Part shown: piece by piece, positions 40,687 to 51,624 of the stretch
Layout of the letters: each line of letters opens with the position of its first letter
How positions within the stretch are numbered: the first letter of the stretch is position 1
The notes under the pieces: generated by a model
What the model saw: only the letters and a program-made list of their open reading frames with translations
What the model was told of the DNA's origin: nothing
Databases searched by the model: none
Program-made: the position numbers and the translations under genes
Origin: Bordetella bronchialis
GTDB lineage: Bacteria; Pseudomonadota; Gammaproteobacteria; Burkholderiales; Burkholderiaceae_B
Assembly (NCBI RefSeq): GCF_001676705.1
Contig: NZ_CP016170.1
Span: 1,922,001-1,986,000, forward strand
Reading direction: 5' to 3'
DNA: 64,000 nt

Positions 40687-41818
40687 GCGGTCCTTCTTCG
40701 CGGCGCGCGCATGGCTGCCGGATCGGGCGTTCTGGCGTCTGCGTTGCGATGTCCTGCGGTTCTCGGGCATGCGTGCCGATTACTACGAGTACCTCGCCGA
40801 TATGCTGGATGGCCTTCAAGGGCGCAAATCGCTGCGTGACCTGTTCCATGACGACGCACTGCGCCACGGCGACCGCACGGTAAGGGGCAGGCTGGCGCGG
40901 CGATGGGTCCGGACGCTGGAAAACTGCGGCGGCGACCTGGCCACCGCCTGGGCCGGCAGCATGCCGTCCGAAGAACTCGCATTGCTGCGTGCCGCGCAAG
41001 CCGGCGGTGCTGGCGCCCTGATTGCAGCCCTGCGCGACCTTGCCCGCGCGGCCCGTGTGGCTGGGCAGGCCGCGCGCATCTTCCGCGACACGCTCCTGGC
41101 GGGCCTGCTCGCCCTGTGCGTGGCGCTGGCCCTGGCCTGCGCGGTGCCGTATTTCACCGCGCCGCGGCTGCAGGCCGTGTTCCACGACGTTCCGGCCATC
41201 CATCACGGTGGCCTTACACGCGGCTTGTTCGCGTTCGGCGAGGCCGTCCGGGCAGGATTGCCCTTGCTGGCGGCATGCGCGGCCGGCGGCGCCTGGGTGC
41301 TGGTATGGTCGCTGCCCAATCTGGTGGGGCCGTGGCGCGCGCGCCTGGACGGCTGGTTCATCTGGCGCCTGTATCGCGACGTCAACGCCATCCGCTTCCT
41401 GGCCATGCTTGCCGTCCTGGTCCGGCGCCGTGGCAGTGTCGACATCCGCTTGCGGCAGGCCCTGGACATGCAGGCGGACCAGGCCGGCCCCTGGCTGTCC
41501 TGGCATATCCGCACCATGGTCGCCCGGATCGACGCGGGGCTGGTCGGCGCCGACAGTTTCGACACCGGCATGATCGATCGCCCTACCTGGTGGTACCTGA
41601 ACGACATGATCGTCGCCCATGGCATGGCCTGCGGCCTGGACCGGGCCGCGGCCAGGGTCGAAGGGCGCGCGCTGGCACGCGTGGCGCGGCAGGCGCAGGC
41701 CCTGCGCTGGACACTGCTGCTGGGCGCGCTGGGGGCCGTACTGGCCCTGGCCTTGTGGCACTACGCCGCGATCGACGAGTTGCGCCGCGCCATGATGCAC
41801 GTCCACGCCTCCGGCTGA
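40679..41818 (+). CDS. pilR: pilus assembly inner-membrane protein PilR (GspF family)
   Basis: The protein has 379 residues and is a type II secretion F-like platform protein. A cytoplasmic helical domain comes first (Y-YL-ADMLDGLQGRKSLRDLF), then hydrophobic segments near 140-165 (LLAGLLALCVALALACAV) and 195-220, a second helical domain, and a final membrane segment near 345-365. The start at 40679 overlaps the pilQ stop (ATGCGTGA); an ATG at 40640 would extend it by 13 residues. A 98-bp gap separates it from pilS. Confidence 0.88.
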   Translation: MRERSFFAARAWLPDRAFWRLRCDVLRFSGMRADYYEYLADMLDGLQGRKSLRDLFHDDALRHGDRTVRGRLARRWVRTLENCGGDLATAWAGSMPSEELALLRAAQAGGAGALIAALRDLARAARVAGQAARIFRDTLLAGLLALCVALALACAVPYFTAPRLQAVFHDVPAIHHGGLTRGLFAFGEAVRAGLPLLAACAAGGAWVLVWSLPNLVGPWRARLDGWFIWRLYRDVNAIRFLAMLAVLVRRRGSVDIRLRQALDMQADQAGPWLSWHIRTMVARIDAGLVGADSFDTGMIDRPTWWYLNDMIVAHGMACGLDRAAARVEGRALARVARQAQALRWTLLLGALGAVLALALWHYAAIDELRRAMMHVHASG

Positions 41819-41916
41819 TCGTTCTCTTCGGGTTGACGCGGGCCGCCCGATCCTTTGCCGGGACCGAAGCCGCCCGCCGGTCCCTCTTTTCATACTGGCC
41901 TTTACAAGGAGCCGCC

Positions 41917-42519
41917 ATGTCTTCCCGTCGCCGCCGCATGCAGCAGGGGTTTTCGCTGATCGAGGTGTCCATCGTCACCGCCATCGTTCTATTGATCGCC
42001 ATCGTGGGCATACCCGCGATCGGGAGCTACGTCATCGAGAACAAAGTGCCGAAGGTGGGCGAGGAGCTCCAGCGCTTCGTCGCGCGCGTGAAAGCCAACG
42101 GCCAGGGGGGCGGCGTGGCGCCCTACGAGAACCTGCACGACGGCATGCTCGCGAACGCCTTGCGCGATTCCAGCGTGTTCGCGGTCAAGGGCAGCGATGC
42201 ATCCGCCGTGGTGGCGCATGGCCTGGGCGGCAACGGTTCCGCTGGCCACGGCACCATCGCGCTGGCGCCGGCGTTCTTCGCCGGCGGCGGCCCGGGTTCC
42301 GCCTTCACGCTCACGCTGACCAATGTCAATAACGCCGCCTGCCCGGCGCTCGCGTCGGTGATGCAACGGGTCTCCGAAGTCATCACCCTGGAAGGCGAAG
42401 GCGGCCCGGTAGTCGTGAAGGACGCCGCCGCCTCGCCGCCCATGGCCTACGACGCCATGCTGGCGCAAGCGCAGTGCGCGCGCGGCGATGCCAATACCTT
42501 CGTCTTTACCGCACGCTGA
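41917..42519 (+). CDS. pilS: type 4 major pilin PilS
   Basis: This is a 200-residue prepilin. The leader MSSRRRRMQQG is 11 residues and positively charged. Cleavage before Phe12 gives FSLIEVSIVTAIVLL, with the conserved Glu5. The assembly helix and a ~150-residue pilin head follow, with two cysteines (Cys in NNAACPAL and AQCARG) that could form the C-terminal disulfide loop. The short leader and mature Phe resemble type IVa pilins, although the cluster is type IVb. An ACAAGGAG ribosome site lies 6 bp before the ATG. The 98 bp upstream may contain its own promoter, as expected for the abundant major subunit. Confidence 0.9.
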   Translation: MSSRRRRMQQGFSLIEVSIVTAIVLLIAIVGIPAIGSYVIENKVPKVGEELQRFVARVKANGQGGGVAPYENLHDGMLANALRDSSVFAVKGSDASAVVAHGLGGNGSAGHGTIALAPAFFAGGGPGSAFTLTLTNVNNAACPALASVMQRVSEVITLEGEGGPVVVKDAAASPPMAYDAMLAQAQCARGDANTFVFTAR

Positions 42520-42529
42520 AAAGGACGGG

Positions 42530-43606
42530 ATGCCCTTGAACGCGATACATCCGCGCGCGCCGCGCCGCGCCGCCGGGCCGCACCGCCAGCGCGGCTTCGC
42601 GCTCCTGGAGCTGGCCATTGCCGTCGCTATTACTTGCATGCTGGCGGTCTGGGCGGCCAACCGTCTCATGCATGAGGTGGACGGCGTGGCCGAACGGGCG
42701 GCGGGCCTGTGGCTGCTCGATATCCGGCGCGCGCTGGACGGCCTGTTGGCGCGCCATGGCGACACGCTGGCCGCCGGCCAGGCGCCGATGGACGAGCAGG
42801 GCAGGCCGGCGTATGCCGATCCCTGGGCTCCCACGGTGGCGGAGCTCAAGGCGCAGGGGCATCTCGCCGCCGCGTTTCCAGACCCCGGCCCGCTGGGCAT
42901 GCGGATCACCATGGCGCTGTGGCGAGGCCAGGGCTGTCCGGGCGCGGGATGCCGGATAGAGGCCCTGGCCCACGGGACCCTGCCGGCCTTGCCCACGGCA
43001 AATGGCGGGCGGGTGGATTCCTCCCGGATCGCGGGCGTGCTCATGGCGGCCGACGGCGCCGCCGGCAGCGTATCCGAACTGGCGCCCGGCCGGCTGCGCG
43101 GCGCCTCCTTCGATCTGCCGAATCCGCCCCTGCCCGGCATGGCGGCCCTGCCGGTCGGGACGATCGCGGTGCGCGCGGGCCAAGAAGCCCAGGATGCGAG
43201 CCGTTACCTGCGCAGCCACGATAGCCGGGACCCGGGATTCCGCGGCGACGTTTCCACGGCCGGGAACCTGTCGGCCGGCGGGCGCCTGGTCGCCGGCGGG
43301 CATCTCAAGCTGGATGGGCTTGCCGTCTCCGGCGAACCCTGCCCGGAAAACGGCCTGCTGGCGCGGGACGCGGAAGGGGGCTTGTTGAACTGCGTGGCCG
43401 GGGTCTGGGCGCCGCCTGGCGGTTTCGGCGGCGTGTTCGCCACGAATACGGGGGGCGGCTGCACCGGTATGGTCGGGCGGTCGTCCCTCAACCCCAGGAC
43501 GGGCCGTTGCTCCTGTCCGCCGGGCTTCCAGGCGGTACTGGTCGCGGCCGGCGGTGAACGAGACCCCGAAGTGGGCTGGACGGAAGGCTACGTCTGCGTG
43601 CGCTGA
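42530..43606 (+). CDS. pilV: minor pilin/adhesin PilV
   Basis: The protein has 358 residues. The leader of 22 residues ends in RQRG, followed by FALLELAIAVAITCMLAVWA with Glu5. The remainder is a long extracellular part rich in Gly/Ala. Its C-terminal ~100 residues contain several cysteines (EPCPENG, LLNCVAG, GGCTGMV, RCSCPPGFQ, YVCVR) that suggest a disulfide-stabilised tip domain. In plasmid R64 the PilV tip recognises recipient lipopolysaccharide and is switched by a shufflon. No inverted sfx-like repeats or recombinase gene follow here, so this tip is fixed. It is the last gene of the cluster; alaS follows 87 bp later. Confidence 0.88.
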   Translation: MPLNAIHPRAPRRAAGPHRQRGFALLELAIAVAITCMLAVWAANRLMHEVDGVAERAAGLWLLDIRRALDGLLARHGDTLAAGQAPMDEQGRPAYADPWAPTVAELKAQGHLAAAFPDPGPLGMRITMALWRGQGCPGAGCRIEALAHGTLPALPTANGGRVDSSRIAGVLMAADGAAGSVSELAPGRLRGASFDLPNPPLPGMAALPVGTIAVRAGQEAQDASRYLRSHDSRDPGFRGDVSTAGNLSAGGRLVAGGHLKLDGLAVSGEPCPENGLLARDAEGGLLNCVAGVWAPPGGFGGVFATNTGGGCTGMVGRSSLNPRTGRCSCPPGFQAVLVAAGGERDPEVGWTEGYVCVR

Positions 43607-43653
43607 GCGCGCCGGCCGGAAGGCGTAACCATCTTCAAACGGACGCTACCCTC

Positions 43654-43659
43654 TATAAT
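43654..43659 (+). promoter_or_regulatory. -10 element of alaS
   Basis: A perfect TATAAT stands 34 bp before the alaS start; the expected -35 region (around 43631) has no good match. It implies a promoter for alaS separate from the pilus genes. Confidence 0.55.
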
Positions 43660-43693
43660 CAAAAATTCGCCTTATGTCGACCGATTCTCCGCG

Positions 43694-46315
43694 ATGAAAT
43701 CCTCCGAGATCCGCCAGAAGTTCCTGCAGTTCTTCCAGTCCAAGGGGCATACCATCGTCCCTTCGTCGTCGCTCGTGCCCGGCAACGACCCCACCTTGCT
43801 TTTCACCAATTCCGGCATGGTGCAGTTCAAGGACGTATTCACCGGCAAGGAGACGCGCGCCTATTCGCGCGCCACGTCGTCGCAGCGCAGCGTCCGTGCG
43901 GGCGGCAAGCACAACGACCTGGAAAACGTCGGCTACACGGCGCGGCATCACACCTTCTTCGAAATGCTCGGTAATTTCAGCTTCGGGGATTACTTCAAGC
44001 GCGATGCCATCCATTACGCCTGGGAACTGTTGACCGCCGTATACAAGCTGCCCGCCGAGAAGCTGTGGGTGACGGTCTATCACGAGGACGACGAAGCCTA
44101 CGACATCTGGGCCAAGGAAATCGGCGTGCCGGCCGAGCGCATCGTGCGCATCGGCGACAACAAGGGGGCCCGCTACGCCTCGGACAATTTCTGGCAAATG
44201 GCGGAAACCGGCCCTTGCGGCCCCTGCTCGGAAATTTTCTACGACCACGGTCCCGAAGTATGGGGCGGCCCTCCCGGATCGCCGGAGGAAGACGGCGACC
44301 GCTATATCGAGATCTGGAACCTGGTGTTCATGCAGTTCGAGCGCGACGCCGCGGGCAATATGTCCAAGCTGCCCAAGCCCTGCGTCGATACCGGCATGGG
44401 CCTGGAGCGCATTTCCGCCGTCCTGCAGGGCGTGCATTCCAATTACGAGATCGATCTTTTCCAGAAGCTGATTGCCGCGGCCGCGCGGGAAACCGGCGTG
44501 CGCGACCTCAACGACAATTCGCTGAAGGTCATCGCCGACCACATCCGCGCCTGTTCCTTCCTGATCGTCGACGGCGTCATTCCCAGCAATGAAGGGCGCG
44601 GGTATGTGCTGCGCCGCATCGTCCGCCGCGCCCTGCGGCACGGCTACAAACTGGGCCAGACCAAGCCCTTCTTCCACCGCCTGGTGCCGGACCTGGTCGC
44701 CGAAATGGGAGAGGCCTATCCGGAACTGGCCCGCACGGCCGAACGCGTGGCGCAAGTGCTCAGGCAGGAAGAGGAACGCTTCGGCGAAACGCTGGAAAAC
44801 GGCATGAAGATCCTGGACGGCGCGCTGGCCGGCGTCCCCAAGGGCGGCCAGCTGGACGGCACCACCCTGTTCACGCTGTACGACACCTACGGCTTCCCGG
44901 TGGACCTGACGGCCGACATCTGCCGCGAGCGCGGCGTGGAAGTCGACCTGGCCGGCTTCGATGCCGCCATGGCGCGGCAGCGCGAGCAGGCGCGCGCGGC
45001 CGGCAAGTTCAAGATGGCCGAAGGCCTGGCCTACGATGGCGTGGATACCCGCTTCGTGGGCTACGAGAACATCGAGCTCGACGACGTGCGGGTGGTGGCG
45101 CTGTATGCCGACGGCACGGCGGTCGAGCGCATCCAGGCCGGCCAGGATGCGGTGGTGGTGCTGGATGCCACGCCGTTCTATGCGGAGTCCGGCGGCCAGG
45201 TCGGCGATACCGGGCTGCTCGAAGCCGCGGGCGTGCGCTTCGCCGTGGCCGACACGCAGAAGATCCAGGCCGGGGTATTCGGCCATCATGGGCGGCTGGA
45301 ATCCGGCACGCTGGCGGTGGGCGACACCATCCTGGCGCGCGTGGATGCGGTGCGCCGGGCGCGCACGGTCCGCAACCACTCCGCCACGCACCTGATGCAC
45401 AAGGCCTTGCGCGAAGTGCTGGGCGGGCACGTGCAGCAGCGCGGTTCGCTGGTCGACCCGGAGAAAACGCGCTTCGACTTTGCCCACGATGCCCCGATGA
45501 CGGCCGAACAAATCGCCCGCGTCGAAGCCATCGTCAATGCCGAAGTCCTGGCCAACCAACCCGCGCAGGCGCGCGTGCTGCCTTATGACGAGGCCGTCAA
45601 AAGCGGCGCCATGGCGCTGTTCGGCGAAAAGTACGGCGACACCGTGCGGGTGCTGGATATCGGCTCTTCGCGCGAGCTCTGCGGCGGCACGCACGTCGCC
45701 CGCACCGGCGACATCGGCATGTTCAAGATCGTGGCCGAGACCGGCGTGGCTGCCGGCGTGCGCCGCGTCGAAGCCATCACGGGCGACAACACCGTGGCGT
45801 GGGTACAGGCCCAGGCGGCCTTGCTGAACCGCGCGGCCGCCGCGCTGCGCGCTTCGCCGGCCGACCTGCCCGAGCGCATCGTCCAGGTGCAGGAACAGGT
45901 CAAGTCGCTGGAAAAAGACCTGGACCAGGCGCGCAGCCGGCTGGCCGCCAGCGCCGGCAACGATCTGGCAGCCCGGCAGACCGTGGAAATCAAGGGCATC
46001 AAGCTGCTCGCCGCGGGCATCGACAACGCCGATCCCAAGGCGCTGCGCGGCATGGTGGATCAGCTCAAGGACAAGCTCAAGCCGGCGGTGGTGCTGCTGG
46101 CCGCGGCGGCGGACGGCAAGATCAGCGTGGTCGGCGGCGTCACGTCCGACCTGACCGACCGCATCAAGGCCGGCGACCTGGTCGGCTTCGTCTCCGGGCA
46201 ACTCGGCGGCAAGGGCGGCGGCCGGCCGGATATGGCCATGGGCGGGGGCAGCGATGCCGCGGCCCTGCCGGCGGCCATCGCCAGTGTGCGCCAATGGGTG
46301 GATGAGCGGCTGTGA
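43694..46315 (+). CDS. alaS: alanine-tRNA ligase
   Basis: AlaS (873 residues) charges tRNA-Ala and edits mischarged Ser/Gly. The class II catalytic domain starts at [14 protein letters not shown] and contains the motif 2/3 region ([19 protein letters not shown]). The editing domain has zinc ligands His562 and His566 (HSATHLMH) and Cys663/His667 (CGGTHVA). The C-terminal C-Ala domain is present with GGGGRP-type [14 protein letters not shown]. Length is standard. Its TGA overlaps the GTG of the next gene. Confidence 0.99.
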   Translation: MKSSEIRQKFLQFFQSKGHTIVPSSSLVPGNDPTLLFTNSGMVQFKDVFTGKETRAYSRATSSQRSVRAGGKHNDLENVGYTARHHTFFEMLGNFSFGDYFKRDAIHYAWELLTAVYKLPAEKLWVTVYHEDDEAYDIWAKEIGVPAERIVRIGDNKGARYASDNFWQMAETGPCGPCSEIFYDHGPEVWGGPPGSPEEDGDRYIEIWNLVFMQFERDAAGNMSKLPKPCVDTGMGLERISAVLQGVHSNYEIDLFQKLIAAAARETGVRDLNDNSLKVIADHIRACSFLIVDGVIPSNEGRGYVLRRIVRRALRHGYKLGQTKPFFHRLVPDLVAEMGEAYPELARTAERVAQVLRQEEERFGETLENGMKILDGALAGVPKGGQLDGTTLFTLYDTYGFPVDLTADICRERGVEVDLAGFDAAMARQREQARAAGKFKMAEGLAYDGVDTRFVGYENIELDDVRVVALYADGTAVERIQAGQDAVVVLDATPFYAESGGQVGDTGLLEAAGVRFAVADTQKIQAGVFGHHGRLESGTLAVGDTILARVDAVRRARTVRNHSATHLMHKALREVLGGHVQQRGSLVDPEKTRFDFAHDAPMTAEQIARVEAIVNAEVLANQPAQARVLPYDEAVKSGAMALFGEKYGDTVRVLDIGSSRELCGGTHVARTGDIGMFKIVAETGVAAGVRRVEAITGDNTVAWVQAQAALLNRAAAALRASPADLPERIVQVQEQVKSLEKDLDQARSRLAASAGNDLAARQTVEIKGIKLLAAGIDNADPKALRGMVDQLKDKLKPAVVLLAAAADGKISVVGGVTSDLTDRIKAGDLVGFVSGQLGGKGGGRPDMAMGGGSDAAALPAAIASVRQWVDERL

Positions 46316-46611
46316 GCACCGAAGATCCCTCCAACGGCGGCGGCACGCAGGCCGCAGCGCCTGCCGGGGACGCGTCGGCCATCCCCGTCGCGGACCTGGA
46401 AATCGACGCAACGGGGCTTGCCTGCCCGCTGCCCATCCTGCGCGCCAAGAAGGCCCTGGCGCAGCTGGCCAGCGGGCAGGTATTGAAGGTCGCCACCACC
46501 GACCGCAACGCCATCCGCGACTTCCAGGCCTTCGCCCGCCAAACGGGCAACACCCTGCTGCATCAGCAGGAAAGCGATGGACAGGGCGTGCACTACCTGC
46601 GTCGCCGCTGA
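46312..46611 (+). CDS. TusA/SirA-like sulfur carrier protein
   Basis: The protein has 99 residues. The family signature with catalytic cysteine is [16 protein letters not shown] (Cys38, CPxP), followed by the beta-strand VLKVATTD and the helix [10 protein letters not shown]. TusA-like proteins carry persulfide sulfur, for example for tRNA 2-thiouridine or molybdopterin. The 30-residue N-terminal extension is unstructured (Gly/Ala). The start is GTG at 46312, overlapping the alaS stop, so it is probably translationally coupled to alaS. Confidence 0.88.
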   Translation: MSTEDPSNGGGTQAAAPAGDASAIPVADLEIDATGLACPLPILRAKKALAQLASGQVLKVATTDRNAIRDFQAFARQTGNTLLHQQESDGQGVHYLRRR

Positions 46612-46727
46612 AACGGGCGCCGGGCAGGGGACAGCCCGGATCCCGGCGATCCGGCGCTTTCCCTTAAAAGGGACGCCATTCGGCGCGGCCCCGATGCCAC
46701 AGCCCTGAACAAAATGCGGTAGGCTAT

Positions 46728-46757
46728 TTGCCGTGCCCGTCGCATCAATGCTAGAAT
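46728..46757 (+). promoter_or_regulatory. sigma-70 promoter of rpsP-rimM-trmD
   Basis: TTGCCG (46728-46733), 18-bp spacer, TAGAAT (46752-46757). The transcript would start about 30 bp before the rpsP ATG. Confidence 0.6.
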
Positions 46758-46792
46758 CTACTGTTTTTCACAACCAATTCAAGGGATTACCT

Positions 46793-47053
46793 ATGCTGGT
46801 GATTCGTCTGGCCCGCGGTGGCTCGAAGAAACGTCCGTTCTACAACCTGGTGGCGACCGACTCGCGTAACCGCCGCGACGGCCGTTTTGTCGAGCGCGTG
46901 GGTTTCTACAATCCGGTCGCGAGCGAAGGCACGGAAAGCCTGCGTATCGCCCTGGACCGCGTGCAGTACTGGACGAGCAACGGCGCCCAGCTGTCGCCCG
47001 CCGTCGCGCGCCTGGTCAAGGACTACTCGGCCAAGGTCTCGGCCGCGGCCTGA
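46793..47053 (+). CDS. rpsP: 30S ribosomal protein S16
   Basis: S16 (86 residues) is a small-subunit assembly protein. The N-terminus [20 protein letters not shown] and [13 protein letters not shown] are diagnostic. The ATG at 46793 is the family start; the upstream in-frame ATG overlaps the promoter. First gene of an rpsP-rimM-trmD unit; rimM begins 68 bp downstream. Confidence 0.99.
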   Translation: MLVIRLARGGSKKRPFYNLVATDSRNRRDGRFVERVGFYNPVASEGTESLRIALDRVQYWTSNGAQLSPAVARLVKDYSAKVSAAA

Positions 47054-47121
47054 TACGTGCCCGCGAACACGGCGGCCCGCATTGAGCGTCCGCCCGTTCC
47101 ATGCATGATCCGCGCCGCGCA

Positions 47122-47796
47122 ATGAGCAACGCCGCAACGCAAGCCGTGGCGCCCGCCGACCTGGTCGAGCTCGGGCGCATCGTCGCGGCCTATGGCGTGA
47201 AGGGCTGGATCAAGATCCAGCCTCACTCGGCCGATGCGGATGTCCTGCTGTCGGTCGCGGCTTCCGCCAAGCCGGCGTCGGCACCCGTCGCGCCCGCCGC
47301 CACATGGTGGCTCGCCCGGCCCGCCTTGCCCGGCACGTCGGCCGCGGCATCCGGCAAGTCTTCGCCTGCGCATCCCTACGCCATCAGAGCCGCCCGTCCG
47401 CATGGGTCGCACATCGTCGCGCAGCTGGAAGGCATCGACGACCGCGACCAGGCCGAAGCCCTGAAAGGCATGGCCGTCTACGCCCCGCGCAGCGCCTTCC
47501 CGGCGCCCGACCCGGACGAGTACTACTGGGTCGACCTGATCGGCTGCACCCTGTATGGCGATCACGAGGGCGCGCCCGTCTTGCTCGGCGTCGTCGACGA
47601 AGTCCTGGATAACGGCGCGCACGCGGTACTCAAGGTGCGACGCCAGCAGCTGCCGCCGCAAGGTGGCGACCCCGTTCCGCTGCTCGATGCCAAGGGGCGG
47701 CCTGTGGACGTCCTGGTGCCCTTCGTCCAGGCGCACGTCCGTGCCGTCGATCTGGCCAATCGCCGCATCGATAGCGACTGGCCGCTGGATTTCTGA
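47122..47796 (+). CDS. rimM: 16S rRNA processing protein RimM
   Basis: RimM (224 residues) assists 30S head assembly by binding S19. The N-terminal barrel starts with [21 protein letters not shown]. The PRC-barrel C-terminal domain has [13 protein letters not shown] and [14 protein letters not shown]. It is longer than the usual ~175-185 residues because of an Ala/Pro/Ser-rich loop at about 50-85 between the two halves. The start is ambiguous: an ATG at 47101 adds seven residues, and neither has a clear ribosome site. It overlaps trmD by one base (TGATG). Confidence 0.95.
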   Translation: MSNAATQAVAPADLVELGRIVAAYGVKGWIKIQPHSADADVLLSVAASAKPASAPVAPAATWWLARPALPGTSAAASGKSSPAHPYAIRAARPHGSHIVAQLEGIDDRDQAEALKGMAVYAPRSAFPAPDPDEYYWVDLIGCTLYGDHEGAPVLLGVVDEVLDNGAHAVLKVRRQQLPPQGGDPVPLLDAKGRPVDVLVPFVQAHVRAVDLANRRIDSDWPLDF

Positions 47797-48563
47797 TGCG
47801 CTTCGATGTCGTTACCCTGTTCCCGGACATGTTTTCCGTCGTCCGGGACCTGGGGGTGACCGGTCGCGCGCATGGCCAGGGCCGGTGGAACCTGCAGGCC
47901 TGGAACCCCCGCGACTATACGCATGACGCGCACCGCACCGTGGACGACCGTCCCTACGGCGGCGGCCCGGGCATGGTCATGATGGCCGCGCCGCTCGCCG
48001 CGGCGGTGCAGGCCGCCCAGGCGCGCCGTGTGGCGGACGCCATGTCGCCGGCGCCGGTCATCCTGCTCTCGCCCACCGGGCGCCGCTTCGACCAGGCGCG
48101 TGCGCACGCCATGGCGACTTCCGCCGGCGCCGTGCTGATCTGCGGCCGTTATGAAGGCATAGACCAGCGCTTCATCGACCGCTACGTGGACGAGGAGCTC
48201 TCCCTCGGCGATTTCGTGCTGTCAGGCGGCGAGCTGGCGGCCCTGGCGATCGTGGATGCCACCGTACGCCTGCTGCCCGGCGTGCTGAACGACGATGAAT
48301 CCGCGGTGCAGGATTCCTTCAATCCCGCCCTGTCCGGGCTGCTCGATAGTCCCCACTACACGCGGCCCGAGGTCTATGACGATGTCGCCGTGCCGGCGCC
48401 GCTGCTGTCGGGCCATCATGCCAACATCGCGCGATGGCGCCGCGAACAATCCCTGCGCCTGACCGCCGAACGGCGGCCCGACCTTATCGCGCGTGCGCGC
48501 GAGCGGGGCTGGCTGACCGCCGAAGACGAACGGTTCCTGCGCACCCTGGACAAACCGGCCTAG
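47796..48563 (+). CDS. trmD: tRNA (guanine-N1)-methyltransferase
   Basis: TrmD (255 residues) makes m1G37 and prevents frameshifting. The trefoil-knot SAM-binding region is visible: [42 protein letters not shown]. Length is standard. It overlaps rimM by one base. The usual next gene, rplS, is absent; instead valS follows in the opposite direction after 103 bp. Confidence 0.98.
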   Translation: MRFDVVTLFPDMFSVVRDLGVTGRAHGQGRWNLQAWNPRDYTHDAHRTVDDRPYGGGPGMVMMAAPLAAAVQAAQARRVADAMSPAPVILLSPTGRRFDQARAHAMATSAGAVLICGRYEGIDQRFIDRYVDEELSLGDFVLSGGELAALAIVDATVRLLPGVLNDDESAVQDSFNPALSGLLDSPHYTRPEVYDDVAVPAPLLSGHHANIARWRREQSLRLTAERRPDLIARARERGWLTAEDERFLRTLDKPA

Positions 48564-48666
48564 GAGCCGGTCCAGCCGGGCCGCCCGCACCACCGCCCGG
48601 GCGGTGCGGAAGCTGGCCGGCGGGCACGTGTCGGCCCGCACCCGAACCGGTGCTTCGCCGCGTCGC

Positions 48667-51540
48667 TCAGGCCGCGAGCCGGGCCCGCTGTTCGCGTACC
48701 TTGGCCAGCGTTTCGCCGAACTGGCCGAGGCGCGCCTTTTCCTGCTCGACCACGGCCGCGGGCGCGCGTTCCACGAAACTGGGGTTGGACAATTTGCCGT
48801 TGGCCTTGGCGATTTCCCCTTCCAGGCGGGAGATCTCCTTGTCCAGCCGCGCGCGTTCCGCCACCACGTCGATCTCGACATGCAGCATCAAACGCGCGGA
48901 GCCGACCACTTGCACCGGCGCGCCGACGTCCGGCAGCATGTCCACCACGTCGACCTGCGTCAGGCGAGCCAGCGCCGCCAGGTAGGGGGCATTGCGGCCA
49001 AGCAGCTCCGCCGGTCCCTGGGCGATCAGGGGCACCTTCTGCGCGGGCGATAGATTCATCTCGCCGCGCAGCGCGCGCACCGCCTCCACCTGGGCCTTCA
49101 GCTCGGCGACGTCGGCCTCGGCCTGTTTGTCCACCGCCGCCGGATTGGGTCGCGGATACGGCTGCACGCTGACGCTGCCGGCCACGCCGGGCTGCCGCTT
49201 GCCGGCCACCACCGACACCTTTTGCCAGAGTTCCTCGGTAATGAAGGGAATGATGGGGTGCGCCAGGCGCAGAACGACTTCCAGCACGCGGATCAACGTG
49301 GCGCGCGTGGCGGCCTGCTGTGCCGGCGTGCCGGTCTGCAGCCGCACCTTGGCCAGCTCCACGTACCAGTCGCAGTATTCGTCCCAGATAAAACGGTAGA
49401 GCGCATTGGCGACGTTATCGAAACGGTAGTCGGCGAAGCCGCGCGCGACTTCCGCTTCGAGCTCCTGCAGCTGGCTGACGATCCAGCGGTCCACGAAGCT
49501 GGTCTCGCCGTTGGCCGCGACCTCCTGGCCTTCCGTGTTCATCAGCACGAAGCGAGTGGCGTTCCACAGCTTGTTGCAGAAATTGCGGTAGCCTTCGCAG
49601 CGCTTGAGGTCGAAATTGATGTTGCGCCCCAGGGTGGCGTAGGCCGCCATGGTGAAGCGCAGGGCATCCGCGCCGAAGGCGGGTATGCCTTCGGGAAACT
49701 GCTTGCGCGTCGCCTTTTCGATGGCGCCGGCCTGCTTGGGGTTCATCAGCCCATAGGTGCGCTTGGCCACCAGCGTTTCCAGGTCCACGCCGTCGATCAG
49801 GTCCACCGGATCCAGCGTATTGCCCTTGGATTTGCTCATCTTCTGGCCTTCCGCATCGCGGATCAGGCCATGCACATAGACGTGCTTGAAAGGAATCTGG
49901 CCCGTCAGGTGCGTGGTCATCATGATCATCCGGGCCACCCAGAAGAAGATGATGTCGAAGCCCGTCACCAGCACGCTGGAGGGCAGGTAGCGTTCCAGGT
50001 CGGGTGTCTTGTCGGGCCAGCCCAGGTCGGTGAACGGCACCAGGGCCGACGAGAACCAGGTGTCCAGCACGTCCGGATCGCGCTCCAGCGGCCCGTCGAC
50101 CCCCGCCGCGCGGGCCTGCTCCAGGGCTTCCGCCTCGGTATGGGCCACGAAGATGCTGCCGTCCTTGGCGTACCAGGCGGGAATCTGGTGGCCCCACCAC
50201 AGCTGCCGGGAAATGCACCAGTCCTGGATGTTATTCAGCCACTGGTTGTAGACGGTGGTCCAGTTCTCCGGATAGAAGGTGATTTGTCCGTCGGCCACCA
50301 CATCGAGCGCCACCTGCGTGATGCTCTTGCCGGGATGCAGCGTGCCATCGGGCGCGGGCTTGCTCATCGCCACGAACCACTGGTCGGTCAGCATGGGTTC
50401 CAGCACCACGCCCGTGCGGTCGCCCTTGGGCTGCATCATCTTGTGCTTTTCGACGCCCCGCAGGTAGCCGTTGGCTTCGAGCTCGGCCACCACGGCCTTG
50501 CGCGCCTCGTAGCGCTCCAGGCCCCGGAACTGGGCGGGGCCGTTCTCGTTGATGTGGGCGTCCGGCGTGAAAATGACGATCAGCGGCAGCTTGTGCCGCA
50601 GCGCGCAGGCATAGTCGTTGAAGTCATGCGCGCCGGTAATCTTGACCACGCCCGTGCCGAAATCGGGGTCGACGAAATCGTCGGCGATGATAGGAATATT
50701 GCGGTCGCAGAGCGGCAGTTCCACCAGCTTGCCCACCAAGTGCTTGTAGCGCTCGTCGCCCGGGTGCACGCAAAGGGCGCCGTCGGCCAGCATGGTTTCG
50801 GGCCGGGTGGTGGCGATGGTCAGGCCGCGCAGCGTCACCGTGTTGCCCTCGCGGTCGACGATGGTCTGCGGCCCGTCCACGAAGGGGTATTCGATGCGCC
50901 ACATGAAGCCTTCGGTTTCCTCGGCCTGCACTTCCAGGTCGGACACCGCCGTCAGCAGCTTGGGATCCCAGTTGACCAGCCGCTTGCCGCGATAGATGAG
51001 GCCTTCGCGGTACAGGCGGACGAAGGTCTCCACCACGCCGCGCGACAGGCGGTCGTCCATGGTGAAATATTCCCGGCTCCAGTCGGCCGACGCCCCCAGG
51101 CGCCGCACCTGGCTGGTGATGGTATTGCCGGACTGCTGCTTCCATTCCCAGACCTTCTGGACGAACTTTTCACGGCCCAGGTCGTGGCGCGAAATCTGCT
51201 GCGCGTCCAGCTGCCGCTGGACCACGATCTGCGTGGCGATGCCGGCATGATCCGTCCCCGGAATCAGCACGGTATCGGCGCCCAGCATGCGGTGGTAGCG
51301 CGTCAGCCCATCCATGATGGTCTGGTTGAACGCATGCCCCATGTGCAAGGTCCCAGTCACATTGGGCGGGGGAAACTGGATGGCGTAGCTGCCGGTGGAG
51401 GTCTCGCCCGCGACGTGCCGGCCGGCGTCGAAATACCCGCGCTGGGCCCATTCGGCGTACCAGCGCGCTTCGATTTCGGCGGGTTCGAAGCTCTTGGATA
51501 GTTCCTGCGACTCGTTCTGAGGGGGTGCGGCTTTGTTCAT
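48667..51540 (-). CDS. valS: valine-tRNA ligase
   Basis: ValS (957 residues) is a class I synthetase. The HIGH-type signature HMGH is at 66-69 ([14 protein letters not shown]) and KMSKS at 567-571. The CP1 editing domain lies between (about 190-350, with [10 protein letters not shown]). The C-terminal coiled-coil typical of ValS is at about 890-955. The start at 51540 ([12 protein letters not shown]) was chosen over the longer frame because the conserved region begins soon after. It is convergent with trmD and divergent from ndk. Confidence 0.98.
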   Translation of the reverse strand: MNKAAPPQNESQELSKSFEPAEIEARWYAEWAQRGYFDAGRHVAGETSTGSYAIQFPPPNVTGTLHMGHAFNQTIMDGLTRYHRMLGADTVLIPGTDHAGIATQIVVQRQLDAQQISRHDLGREKFVQKVWEWKQQSGNTITSQVRRLGASADWSREYFTMDDRLSRGVVETFVRLYREGLIYRGKRLVNWDPKLLTAVSDLEVQAEETEGFMWRIEYPFVDGPQTIVDREGNTVTLRGLTIATTRPETMLADGALCVHPGDERYKHLVGKLVELPLCDRNIPIIADDFVDPDFGTGVVKITGAHDFNDYACALRHKLPLIVIFTPDAHINENGPAQFRGLERYEARKAVVAELEANGYLRGVEKHKMMQPKGDRTGVVLEPMLTDQWFVAMSKPAPDGTLHPGKSITQVALDVVADGQITFYPENWTTVYNQWLNNIQDWCISRQLWWGHQIPAWYAKDGSIFVAHTEAEALEQARAAGVDGPLERDPDVLDTWFSSALVPFTDLGWPDKTPDLERYLPSSVLVTGFDIIFFWVARMIMMTTHLTGQIPFKHVYVHGLIRDAEGQKMSKSKGNTLDPVDLIDGVDLETLVAKRTYGLMNPKQAGAIEKATRKQFPEGIPAFGADALRFTMAAYATLGRNINFDLKRCEGYRNFCNKLWNATRFVLMNTEGQEVAANGETSFVDRWIVSQLQELEAEVARGFADYRFDNVANALYRFIWDEYCDWYVELAKVRLQTGTPAQQAATRATLIRVLEVVLRLAHPIIPFITEELWQKVSVVAGKRQPGVAGSVSVQPYPRPNPAAVDKQAEADVAELKAQVEAVRALRGEMNLSPAQKVPLIAQGPAELLGRNAPYLAALARLTQVDVVDMLPDVGAPVQVVGSARLMLHVEIDVVAERARLDKEISRLEGEIAKANGKLSNPSFVERAPAAVVEQEKARLGQFGETLAKVREQRARLAA

Positions 51541-51624
51541 TGCGCGATTCCGGCTGACTGACGGCCCCGCCTGATTCCTACGGGGCAAACCGACAATTTT
51601 AAGATGTAGACGCCAATCGCGGCG

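Noticed and set aside
43200..43690. shufflon at the pilV 3' end
   Set aside because: No inverted 19-bp-type repeats, no alternative C-terminal segments and no recombinase gene before alaS.
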